Shown: positions 1-6,162, counted from the stretch's first letter. The stretch: 6,703 nt of DNA from Io17-Chloro-G2 sp034428715 (GCA_034428715.1 DAOUHE010000054.1:1-6703), one strand, 5' to 3'. Notes: generated from the letters alone by a model not told the origin. Program-made: numbers and translations.

Positions 1-1
1 G

Positions 2-121
2 GTCCAGGCCCTGGTCACGGAGCGAAATGCCGCCCGAGCCACCATTAACTGGCGGTTCAACACCCAGGACGCCAGGGGCAAACTTCACCGCCTCTATCCC
101 TTCGATTCCAAACATGACTGA
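2..121 (+). CDS. IS630-family transposase, C-terminal fragment (5' end outside window)
   Basis: An open frame enters from the left edge and ends at TGA 119-121, giving 39 residues. The peptide contains ALVTERNAARATINWRF followed by DARGKLHRLYP. This matches the end of IS630/Tc1-type DDE transposases, in which a basic helix is followed by a TxxDARxKLxRLYP tail. The catalytic DDE residues lie upstream and cannot be checked, so whether the full gene is intact is unknown. The frame ends 88 bp before the ADP-ribosyltransferase start, so this element borders the operon on its left. I could not define its inverted repeat or TA target duplication, because the other end is not in the window. Confidence 0.8.
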   Translation, partial: VQALVTERNAARATINWRFNTQDARGKLHRLYPFDSKHD

Positions 122-209
122 CTACTAGCGTGTGGCGTTTCATACATAAGCACCGAAACAAACTCGCTGGAGTATGGCGATTTGAGGGCCTCGGGCGAGT
201 AAGTGCCAG

Positions 210-764
210 ATGACGGAACCGTCCCAGTCACCTGTGTCGCTTTCAGTAACTGGATTTCACGGCACGACTTTGGAGAACGCAGCAATGATTCTTGAGGGTG
301 GATTCCAGCTTAGCCAGAACCCTTACGATTGGCTCGGTGATGGAGTCTACTTTTTCCAAGATTCCTCAGAACGAGCTTGGGAATGGGCACGTGAGAGTTA
401 TGGAGAAGAAGCCGCAGTCATCGGCGCAGAGATTCGCCTTGTCGACTGCTTAGATTTGTTGGACATCAAGTGGACTAAGGTAATTGCCGAAGCATACAAC
501 CAGTTTCTTGATCATTACAAACGATCAGGTCTGAACCTTCCGAGGCAGACTTCTGGAGCCCATAGGCTGGACAGAGAGGTTATCAACTATGCGGTGGGAG
601 TATGGGCAGAGCAAGGGATCACCATCAGATGCGTCCGCCCATCTTTTTCGGAAGGTCACCCCGTCTACCCGGATTCGGCACTCTACCAACGCAGCCACAT
701 ACAGATCGCTGTCCGCGACGTTGAGGCAGGTATTATCCGAAAGTGGGTGGAGCGCTCGCAATAA
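210..764 (+). CDS. ADP-ribosyltransferase (PARP/ART-fold) protein, putative toxin
   Basis: This 184-residue protein has the hallmarks of the ADP-ribosyltransferase fold. Near the N-terminus is GFHGTT (H17), which matches the NAD-binding strand. It is followed by a helix, then YDWLGDGVYFF (residues 39-49) with Y47 as the likely second catalytic-triad residue, then a helix beginning RAWEWA. Near the C-terminus, VYPDSALYQRSHIQIAVRD places Q165 where ART families carry their third residue (E, Q or other). The expected chemistry is transfer of ADP-ribose from NAD+ to a protein or nucleic acid; the target is unknown. The protein is cytosolic, with no signal peptide or membrane segment. ATG 210 follows an in-frame stop at 183-185 and has only a weak ribosome site. 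It is the first gene of the operon, 11 nt before the regulator gene. I see no confident promoter in 122-209. The fold is fairly secure; the toxin role is inferred from context. Confidence 0.72.
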   Translation: MTEPSQSPVSLSVTGFHGTTLENAAMILEGGFQLSQNPYDWLGDGVYFFQDSSERAWEWARESYGEEAAVIGAEIRLVDCLDLLDIKWTKVIAEAYNQFLDHYKRSGLNLPRQTSGAHRLDREVINYAVGVWAEQGITIRCVRPSFSEGHPVYPDSALYQRSHIQIAVRDVEAGIIRKWVERSQ

Positions 765-765
765 A

Positions 766-770
766 GGAGG
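766..770 (+). promoter_or_regulatory. Shine-Dalgarno that fixes the second gene's start
   Basis: AAAGGAGG ends at 770, five bases before ATG 776, and overlaps the region just after the stop codon of the first gene (762-764). This near-perfect site favours ATG 776 over the upstream in-frame GTG at 743. The GTG would add eleven residues of unlikely sequence overlapping the first gene. Confidence 0.85.
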
Positions 771-775
771 CCACG

Positions 776-1777
776 ATGCCTAAGCCTGAAGACGCAGAAC
801 GGTCCCTGATTGAACATTTCTCGCAGATCAGTCTTGATGAGTTCCAAGACCGTTACGAAAAGTACGCTGGCGATAATGGGTCACCCCAGTTACCGGCGAT
901 ACCCGACCGCGGTTCCCGAGATGTGATTCTGCGTCAAAGGGAACCGGCCCCATTGAGGCTAGATGCATACCTTGCGTCAGCCCTAACTGGACTTAACGAG
1001 GAACAGCGGGCACGCGTGGCCAAAGTTGCCGAGGTCGTATCAATTGTATGTGAGGAGATGGAAATCGATGTGCATGAGCCGTGGAAGTCCACTGATCCGA
1101 TTCAGCACCCAGACGTGGCACCTGAAGACGTCTTCGACAGGGACCGAGAGCGTGTTCTAGGCAGCGACTTGGTCATCCATATTGCTGATTACGCGAGCAC
1201 GGGGGCAGGCGAGGAGCTCGACTTCGCACTCGACGCTCTCATCCCTATCATACTGCTGTCCCATGGAGATTCGGTAGTGAGCCGCATGGTGCTGGGGATT
1301 CCCGCTTTGAAGCTCAGGGTCACTTATACCACGCTTGACGAACTTCGTGTGGAGCTGAGTGAACGTCTAACCGAGATTAGACCCATCCTTGAAGAAAGAA
1401 AACTCTCCTTCTCTGGATTCGATAAAAATATAGTGGGTAACAAAGTAAGACTCCTGCGTGAAGAAGCGCAGATCACTAGGGAAGAGTTGGCCTCTAGTTC
1501 GAATGGCCTTCTCACTGCTGACCGCATACGTGGAATAGAAGAGAACACCGATAAAATCTCTAATCCTTCCCTCTTACAGTTGCGTGCCCTGTCTGCGTGC
1601 CTTAAGACAACCGTTGCGGATCTGGTAGAACCAGATCTCCAGGAACGGGTCTTGGTCATGCTCCAAGAATGGCTTGGCGACAAAGTGGCGGCCCGATACC
1701 CAATGAGCCAAAATGATAGGAACAAGATACTCACTCGGACGCTGGCACGGTTTATTCAGGACTTGAACCGAGAGTAG
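776..1777 (+). CDS. Nucleoside 2-deoxyribosyltransferase-like domain fused to C-terminal XRE helix-turn-helix
   Basis: This 333-residue protein has three parts. Residues 1-55 are a charged N-terminal region I do not recognise. Residues 60-200 resemble the nucleoside 2-deoxyribosyltransferase (NDT) fold, related to SLOG and TIR nucleotide-handling domains. They show an opening strand RLDAYLASALTG, then FDRDRERVLGSDLVIHIAD, then STGAGEELDFA, where E147 aligns with the NDT nucleophile. IPIILLSHGDSVVSRMVLG and a final helix follow. Residues 219-286 are an XRE-type helix-turn-helix (NKVRLLREEAQITREELA, then RIRGIEEN and LRALSACLKTTVADLVEP). A helical tail of about 47 residues ends the protein. It sits between the ART and metallopeptidase genes, with gaps of 11 and 4 nt. 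I infer an operon repressor or antitoxin with a nucleotide-sensing or hydrolysing domain. Whether the enzyme domain is active is unknown. Confidence 0.75.
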   Translation: MPKPEDAERSLIEHFSQISLDEFQDRYEKYAGDNGSPQLPAIPDRGSRDVILRQREPAPLRLDAYLASALTGLNEEQRARVAKVAEVVSIVCEEMEIDVHEPWKSTDPIQHPDVAPEDVFDRDRERVLGSDLVIHIADYASTGAGEELDFALDALIPIILLSHGDSVVSRMVLGIPALKLRVTYTTLDELRVELSERLTEIRPILEERKLSFSGFDKNIVGNKVRLLREEAQITREELASSSNGLLTADRIRGIEENTDKISNPSLLQLRALSACLKTTVADLVEPDLQERVLVMLQEWLGDKVAARYPMSQNDRNKILTRTLARFIQDLNRE

Positions 1778-1781
1778 TCCG

Positions 1782-2552
1782 ATGCCTAGGTTTCCCGATG
1801 CAGACAAGCTCAGTGAGCTACTTCTTCGCGAAGCTGGTATTTCGCCTCCTCCAACCGATCTTGAGGCAGTTTCGTCGTTATGGCCAGGTCTGAAGGTCAG
1901 CGAAGAGGACCTAGATAAGGAAGGCTACCTGATCTTCCTTGGGGCTCAAGGTGCTGAGTTGATACTTCGTAGAGCCGACCCTCCTAACAGGAAAAGATTC
2001 ACCTTTGCCCACGAGTTGGGTCATTGGGTGCTATCGAACATGCAGGACGGGAAGCTTTCATTTGACAACACTGTTCAAGTGGCACGTTCGACTCACGGCT
2101 CCCGATATACTCCTGAAGAGACTTGGTGTAACGAGTTCGCGGGTAACCTATTGATGCCGACCAGTGAAATCCACCTATACGTCCAGGGCAACGCAAAGGA
2201 CGTACCAGGTCGACTTGCTGCCGGCCATGTTACTTTTCATGTGTCGGAACAAGCCTTTCTCTCCCGTGTAACTGATGCTCTCGGCTGGATTGTTGTCGAT
2301 TTGATTCATGGGCAGGATTTGCATCGGGTAGGGCGTCGATTTATCCGTCGAACAGAAAAAGGAAGGTCTGTCGATCAAACCATTGATGAACTATTGAAAC
2401 AGACTCGTCAAAGAGTGCCATTCCCTAGCGGCTGCATCAGAGTACCTGGCTTTATTGCATACGGTATTCCCAGAACGGTAACAAGACAAGCATCGACCTA
2501 CTTGGTTTGCTTGATGGCTGAAGATTCGAACGGCGTCCCGGATGGCTTATAG
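1782..2552 (+). CDS. ImmA/IrrE-type zinc metallopeptidase (HExxH)
   Basis: This 256-residue protein carries the gluzincin motif HELGH at residues 77-81, within RKRFTFAHELGHWVL. WCNEFAGNLLMP at residues 115-126 supplies the probable third zinc ligand, E118. The segment FHVSEQAFLSRVTDALG (about 152-168) matches the helix that follows in ImmA/IrrE (COG2856) proteins. The last ~85 residues are not recognised. In known cases (ImmA/ImmR of ICEBs1, IrrE/DdrO) such proteases inactivate a partner XRE repressor by cleavage. The start codon lies 4 nt after the stop of the XRE-fusion gene with no strong ribosome site of its own, which suggests translational coupling. That gene's product is therefore the obvious candidate substrate. 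It is the last gene of the operon; no clear intrinsic terminator follows. Family assignment is secure; the substrate is inferred. Confidence 0.88.
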   Translation: MPRFPDADKLSELLLREAGISPPPTDLEAVSSLWPGLKVSEEDLDKEGYLIFLGAQGAELILRRADPPNRKRFTFAHELGHWVLSNMQDGKLSFDNTVQVARSTHGSRYTPEETWCNEFAGNLLMPTSEIHLYVQGNAKDVPGRLAAGHVTFHVSEQAFLSRVTDALGWIVVDLIHGQDLHRVGRRFIRRTEKGRSVDQTIDELLKQTRQRVPFPSGCIRVPGFIAYGIPRTVTRQASTYLVCLMAEDSNGVPDGL

Positions 2553-2603
2553 ACGAAACGAGCAACTGTGCATATTCGTTCCTTAGAGGTAATTTGGAGA
2601 ATG

Positions 2604-2615
2604 TGCATTCATGCA
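2604..2615. promoter_or_regulatory. Palindrome just upstream of the recombinase promoter (possible operator)
   Basis: TGCAT-TC-ATGCA is a perfect 5+2+5 palindrome ending 5 bp before the -35 box. A second TGTGCAT occurs at 2567-2573 (the first element's copy is 2602-2608). TGCATATTC 2569-2577 and GAATGTGCA 2599-2607 also form an inverted repeat with one mismatch. A dimeric regulator, possibly the XRE fusion protein, could bind here. This is only a pattern observation. Confidence 0.3.
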
Positions 2616-2620
2616 ACAAA

Positions 2621-2649
2621 TTGACGCATGGCGATGGCCAGAGTATGAT
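2621..2649 (+). promoter_or_regulatory. sigma70-type promoter for the recombinase leader
   Basis: TTGACG at 2621-2626 and TATGAT at 2644-2649 are separated by exactly 17 bp. Each hexamer differs from the vegetative consensus at one position. Transcription would start near 2656 and give a leader of about 147 nt before the recombinase start. This is the best promoter-like sequence I see in the window. Confidence 0.7.
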
Positions 2650-2655
2650 GTGTTG

Positions 2656-2776
2656 CTAAGAGTTGACCCGGCGGTGCGCTAACACCCCGGGCCGTGGCGC
2701 CACCTGAAGAGAAGGTGATGCAGTAGCATTGTACTACTCGCAGACCCGCTCCCGACAGGAGGCGGGTCTTTTTGAT
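2656..2776 (+). ncRNA. Structured leader / possible attenuator RNA upstream of the recombinase
   Basis: Between the promoter and the recombinase lies a chain of hairpins. Arms 2667-2671/2687-2691 (CCCGG/CCGGG) extend into GGTG/CACC, with a bulged C2672 and loop CGCTAA. The palindrome GTGGCGCCAC lies at 2694-2703. CACCT 2701-2705 pairs with AGGTG 2713-2717. AGTAG 2722-2726 pairs with CTACT 2734-2738. The intrinsic terminator at 2742-2773 follows. The arrangement suits either a short separate RNA of about 120 nt or a 5' leader with premature termination. I did not find an obvious alternative antiterminator pairing, and I do not match it to a named RNA family. The 5' end is assumed from the promoter. 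Confidence 0.4.
2742..2773 (+). terminator. Strong intrinsic terminator inside the recombinase leader
   Basis: AGACCCGCTCC (2742-2752) pairs with GGAGGCGGGTCT (2758-2769), giving 11 bp with one bulged G around a 5-nt loop, followed by a T run to 2773. It lies only 29 nt upstream of the recombinase ATG and downstream of the promoter. It could end read-through from the operon, or attenuate transcription of the recombinase. Confidence 0.85.
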
Positions 2777-2802
2777 TTCAGGGAGTCGGAAAGAAGGCAG
2801 TA

Positions 2803-4416
2803 ATGGCGAGAATCACCGATAGGAAGACGGAGGGGAACCGGGCGGCCATCTATGCCCGCGTCTCGGACAAGAGCCAAGCCGAGGAGGACAAGACCTCCAT
2901 CTCCGAGCAGATAGGCGAGATGGAAGCCTACTGCGAGGGCAAGGGGCTGACCATCACAGCCCGATACCAGGAGGTGGGCCGGGGCTGGACGAAGAAACGC
3001 CCCGAGTTCCAGCGGATGCTGGCAGACGCCAGAAAGGGACGCTTCGACACGATCGTCTGCTGGAAGTCCGACCGGCTCAGCCGGGGCATGTATCCGGTCG
3101 CCGCCCTCATGGAGGTCGTTGAGGCCCACCAGATACGGCTGGAAGCCGTCATGGACGCCATCGACATGAAGACCTTCGGACTCATGGCCGCCATCGGCAA
3201 GATTGAGCTGGACAACTTCCGGGAGCGGTCCACTCTGGGCAAGCGTGGGACGGCCAAGCAGGGACGGGTGCCCACCGGCGGCGTCCCCTACGGATACCGC
3301 ATCGGAGACGACCGCAGGCTCGATGTGGTTGAAGAGCAGGCGGAGGTCGTCCGCCGCATCTTCGACATGTACATCAATGAGGGGATGGGGTCTCACTCCA
3401 TTGCCGTGCGGCTGACCGACGAGGGCATCCCCACACAAACCGGCAAGCTGCTGTGGCTTCAGTCCCGCGTGCACCACATTCTGGGGAATACCACCTACAC
3501 GGGCACGTGGATATACGGAAAGTACCGCCACGTCTCCACCGAAGACGGTAAGAGGGTCTACGACCAGCCGAGGGACACCTGGGTGGAGATCCCTATCCCG
3601 CAGGTGATCGACGATGAGACGTGGGAACGGGCGCAAAAGCTGAAGAAACAGCGTAGCAGGAAGGCCAAGAGGAGTACGAAGGTGCTCTACCTGTTGCAGC
3701 ACCTGCTGAGATGCGGCGAGTGCGGGCACAACTTCCATGCGAAATCCCAGTGGAGCTCCATCAACGTTCGCAACGGCAAGAAGTACAGCTACGATCTGCC
3801 CACTCCCCGCCGCTACTACAAGTGCAACGGGATGCAGAGTATGCGCCTGCGCTGCCGGGAGAAGCCCTACATCCCGGCTGAGCAGTTGGAGGAGACGATT
3901 TGGAGCGAGGTGAAGCGGGTAATCCAGAACCCCCACCTGATCGTCGCCGGTATCGACATCCTCGATTCTCAGGAGGGCGGCGGTTTGCAGGCGGACATCG
4001 CCCAGGCCGAGCGAGACCTGCGGAACATCCAGATGGAAGAGGACCGCGCCGTCAGGCTGTTCGTGTCGGGGAAGATCACCGAGGCCCAACTCGATCTCCA
4101 GCGCAAGTTCATCACCGAGCGGCTTGAGAGCGCCAGGGCGAAGCTGGACGATTACCGGGTTCAGGAGGCGAGCGGGGCTGAGAAGCGGCGGCTGATGAAG
4201 TATGTCCTCGCCTGGGCGAAGAAGGTCGGCAAGGGCGTTGACAAGCTGACCGATGAGGAGCGCAAGGGGATTCTCCAGAAGATCGTGGAAGAGGTCGTCA
4301 TCGACAGGAACGACTACGTGAAAATCACGCTGGCTATACCCGTCGACTATAATTTTCCTGAACTTGGGTCCCCTGAACCTGAGTCCGTCGCATTTGCGTC
4401 CAAGGTACCTTCGTGA
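2803..4416 (+). CDS. Large serine recombinase (resolvase/invertase family site-specific integrase)
   Basis: This 537-residue protein has the full domain order of large serine recombinases. The resolvase catalytic domain (about 13-165) contains AIYARVSD with nucleophile S21 and the DRLSR motif at 90-94. The recombinase domain (about 160-285) contains GGVPYGYR and WLQSRVHHILGNTTYTG. A zinc ribbon with C304, C307, C341 and C351 follows, then a coiled-coil stretch around 395-460 (QAERDLRNIQMEEDR onward). Such enzymes catalyse integration and excision by double-strand cleavage through a phosphoserine bond. ATG 2803 follows AAGAAGG at 2791-2797. The gene looks intact at a normal length for the family. 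Its GC content is visibly higher than that of the preceding operon. It probably mobilises, or once mobilised, a genomic element including nearby cargo. The att sites could not be identified. Confidence 0.93.
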   Translation: MARITDRKTEGNRAAIYARVSDKSQAEEDKTSISEQIGEMEAYCEGKGLTITARYQEVGRGWTKKRPEFQRMLADARKGRFDTIVCWKSDRLSRGMYPVAALMEVVEAHQIRLEAVMDAIDMKTFGLMAAIGKIELDNFRERSTLGKRGTAKQGRVPTGGVPYGYRIGDDRRLDVVEEQAEVVRRIFDMYINEGMGSHSIAVRLTDEGIPTQTGKLLWLQSRVHHILGNTTYTGTWIYGKYRHVSTEDGKRVYDQPRDTWVEIPIPQVIDDETWERAQKLKKQRSRKAKRSTKVLYLLQHLLRCGECGHNFHAKSQWSSINVRNGKKYSYDLPTPRRYYKCNGMQSMRLRCREKPYIPAEQLEETIWSEVKRVIQNPHLIVAGIDILDSQEGGGLQADIAQAERDLRNIQMEEDRAVRLFVSGKITEAQLDLQRKFITERLESARAKLDDYRVQEASGAEKRRLMKYVLAWAKKVGKGVDKLTDEERKGILQKIVEEVVIDRNDYVKITLAIPVDYNFPELGSPEPESVAFASKVPS

Positions 4417-4453
4417 TTAGGTTTACCGTGGCTCTATAGTCACTCCATGGTCC

Positions 4454-4483
4454 CGCTCCGTGGGCAAAGGCCCACAACGAGCG
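4454..4483 (+). other. Stem-loop after the recombinase gene
   Basis: CGCTC (4454-4458) pairs with GAGCG (4479-4483), and inside it GTGGGC (4460-4465) pairs with GCCCAC (4470-4475) around loop AAAG. No T tract follows, so it is not a textbook terminator. It could be a processing or stability element, or part of a recombination site. Confidence 0.4.
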
Positions 4484-4486
4484 ATG

Positions 4487-4494
4487 GTATAGAC
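4487..4494. repeat. Left target-site duplication of the IS66 element
   Basis: GTATAGAC abuts the left end and matches GTACAGAC at 6006-6013 in 7 of 8 positions. Eight base pairs is the duplication length expected of the IS66 family, which supports both element boundaries. Confidence 0.7.
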
Positions 4495-6005
4495 GTAATT
4501 GATTAGCGGAAGGGCTGACCAGGGTTGCGAGGTGCTGACCAGAGTTTTAAACTTTGGTTATGTTCTCTACCAAATTCCTTTCTTCTTTGAACCGCGACGA
4601 ACTGGTGGCGCTGGTGGTCCAACTCCGAGAGCAGGTTGCGCAATTGACTGTTGTCATCGAAGGGTTGCGTAAGGAGATCACCGAACTCAAGCGGGCAGGG
4701 AAGCGCCAGGCAGCACCCTTTTCCAAAGGAACGCGGAAGGCCAAGCCCCAGCCCCCCGGCCGCAAGCCCGGGATGGGACTCTTCAGCTACCGAAAGCCGC
4801 CGTCGCCCGGTGAGGTCACCGAGTTGCCGATAGACGTACCGGTGACCCCGTTCACCTGTCCTGGATGTGGAGGCACGCTCCAACCTGTGGGAACGGACCT
4901 GGCCTACATCACCGACATCCCTCCCATGCCCCAACCTAGAGTGACGGAATACCGGGTGCAGGTGTGCCGATGCACCTCCTGCGGCCAGCGGGTGGGTGGC
5001 CACAATCCCGACCTGGCCCAGGGCCAGCACGGGGCCGGTGCCCACCGAATGGGAAGGCTGCTGATGGCGGCGGCTCACGTGCTCCACTACGGGGCCGGGA
5101 TCCCGGTCCGCCGGGTTCCCAAGGTACTGAAGGTCTTGACCGGGGTGAAGGTGACCCAGAGCGCAATTACCCAGGACGCCATGCGGCGCGCCCAAGGGCC
5201 AGTAGGTTCAGCCTACCAGGAGTTGCGGCGCTCGGTGCGTCACAGTCCGGTGACCCACACCGACGATACCGGGTGGCGTGTGGGGGGTGAGCCTGCTTTC
5301 CTGATGGCCTTCGAGACGGACAAGGCGACGGTCTACCAAATCAGACCCCGTCATCGCAACCAAGAAGTGCGGGAGGTGGTCCCCTCGGACTATCGGGGAG
5401 TGCTGGTGACCGACCGGGGACGGAGCTACGACGCGCAAAGCCTGGACCAGGTGAGACAACAGAAGTGTCTGGCCCATGTTTTGCGTTCCATCAGCCAAGC
5501 AGTGGAGACTAAAAAGGGGAGAGGGCGCAGCTTCGGCAATCGCCTGAAACGACTACTACGAGAAGCGATGGCGCTTTGGCAGGCATACCATCTAGGAGAG
5601 GCAGAAGAGTTCGCCGCCGAGGCCCAGCGATTGACCCGAGAGGTGACCTATCACCTCCGCGACCGTCCCCTGACCGACTCCGACAACTGGAGGCTGCAAA
5701 ACGAACTGGGCTGGCACAATGACCGGGGCAACCTGTTGCGTTTCCTAAGCGAGCCAAATATTGAGCCGACCAACAACCGGGCGGAGCGGGCGTTGCGTCC
5801 GGCGGTGATTGCCCGGAAGGTATCCCACTGCTCCAAGAACAGCCGAGCAGCAGATACTTTTTCCACCTTCACCAGCGTCCTGAGAACCCTGGCTGGTCGT
5901 GACGACCAGTACCTGGTGGAAAGCCTGTGCCAGGTATTCAGAGGTGCTCCGGTCCACGTTTCCACCCTTTAGCCTTCCCAAGAACGCGACCCGCTAATCA
6001 ATTTC
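4495..6005 (+). mobile_element. Complete IS66-family insertion sequence, single-ORF (ISBst12-like) type, 1511 bp
   Basis: The left end GTAATTGATTAGCGG (4495-4509) is matched by the reverse complement of the right end (5991-6005) in 14 of 15 positions. The left end starts with GTAA, as IS66 ends commonly do. The element holds one transposase gene and no tnpA/tnpB accessory genes, like the ISBst12 subgroup. Inside the left end, GCTGACCAG occurs twice, at 4514-4522 and 4534-4542, exactly 20 bp apart; these may be transposase contacts. It is inserted 78 bp after the recombinase stop, so it did not break that gene. Confidence 0.88.
4554..5972 (+). CDS. IS66-family DDE transposase (TnpC-like)
   Basis: This 472-residue transposase begins at TTG 4554, or at ATG 4560 two codons later; neither has a clear ribosome site. 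Residues 14-48 form an N-terminal leucine-zipper-like coiled coil. A basic linker and GRKPG follow. Next comes a zinc-binding region with CPGC (102-105) and CTSC (140-143). The catalytic core has HTDDTGWRV (D237 probable first Asp), LVTDRGRSY (D287) and NNRAERALRP (E411). RKVSHCSKNSRAADTFSTF is the conserved C-terminal block. All catalytic residues are present and the frame is open, so the enzyme may be active. It mobilises the surrounding 1.5-kb element. The stop lies 33 bp inside the right end. Confidence 0.95.
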   Translation: MVMFSTKFLSSLNRDELVALVVQLREQVAQLTVVIEGLRKEITELKRAGKRQAAPFSKGTRKAKPQPPGRKPGMGLFSYRKPPSPGEVTELPIDVPVTPFTCPGCGGTLQPVGTDLAYITDIPPMPQPRVTEYRVQVCRCTSCGQRVGGHNPDLAQGQHGAGAHRMGRLLMAAAHVLHYGAGIPVRRVPKVLKVLTGVKVTQSAITQDAMRRAQGPVGSAYQELRRSVRHSPVTHTDDTGWRVGGEPAFLMAFETDKATVYQIRPRHRNQEVREVVPSDYRGVLVTDRGRSYDAQSLDQVRQQKCLAHVLRSISQAVETKKGRGRSFGNRLKRLLREAMALWQAYHLGEAEEFAAEAQRLTREVTYHLRDRPLTDSDNWRLQNELGWHNDRGNLLRFLSEPNIEPTNNRAERALRPAVIARKVSHCSKNSRAADTFSTFTSVLRTLAGRDDQYLVESLCQVFRGAPVHVSTL

Positions 6006-6013
6006 GTACAGAC
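6006..6013. repeat. Right target-site duplication of the IS66 element
   Basis: GTACAGAC directly follows the right inverted repeat and differs at one base from GTATAGAC on the left. The mismatch suggests some time since insertion. Confidence 0.7.
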
Positions 6014-6041
6014 TTTCCGGCAACGAAAAATATGACCATCG

Positions 6042-6074
6042 GGCCCCCGGCGATCCAGCGGGGCCTTTGCTTTT
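6042..6074 (+). terminator. Intrinsic terminator beyond the IS66 element
   Basis: GG plus CCCCG (6042-6049, with C6044 bulged) pairs with CGGGG plus CC (6059-6065) around a 9-nt loop, followed by TTTGCTTTT. Without the IS66 insertion it would lie about 120 bp after the recombinase stop, so it may be that gene's original terminator. Confidence 0.65.
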
Positions 6075-6142
6075 GCCTGACCGCCATTATCCCCGATTGC
6101 TTTAAAAGGCGTGTGACTCTCCCGTCCGGCACCCAACCCGTG

Positions 6143-6162
6143 ATTCCCGCGAAGGCGGGAGT
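6143..6162. repeat. REP-like short hairpin repeat unit
   Basis: ATTCCCGC (6143-6150) pairs with GCGGGAGT (6155-6162) around loop GAAG, with one T-G pair. The core ATTCCCGCGAAGGCGGGA resembles a dispersed palindromic repeat found in many bacterial genomes. Only one copy is present here, so dispersal cannot be shown from this window. Confidence 0.5.

Noticed and set aside
122..209. Promoter for the three-gene operon
   Set aside because: TATGGC and CATAAG-like hexamers occur, but none has a -35 box at suitable spacing; transcription may also come from further upstream.
743..775. Upstream GTG start extending the XRE fusion protein by 11 residues
   Set aside because: It would overlap the ART gene and bypass the near-perfect ribosome site GGAGG at 766-770 placed for ATG 776.
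2553..2580. Possible terminator after the metallopeptidase gene (ACGAA/TTCGT)
   Set aside because: The stem is only 5 bp with a 17-nt loop and no T run, too weak to call.
2734..4089. Long 451-codon open frame on the - strand opposite the recombinase
   Set aside because: It is a high-GC shadow of the recombinase gene. Its translation is repetitive in L, V, H and P and has no recognisable domain, while the + strand encodes a clear conserved enzyme.
4503..5195. 230-codon - strand frame inside the IS66 element
   Set aside because: It is antisense to the transposase, with no domain signal, and is explained by codon bias of the true gene.
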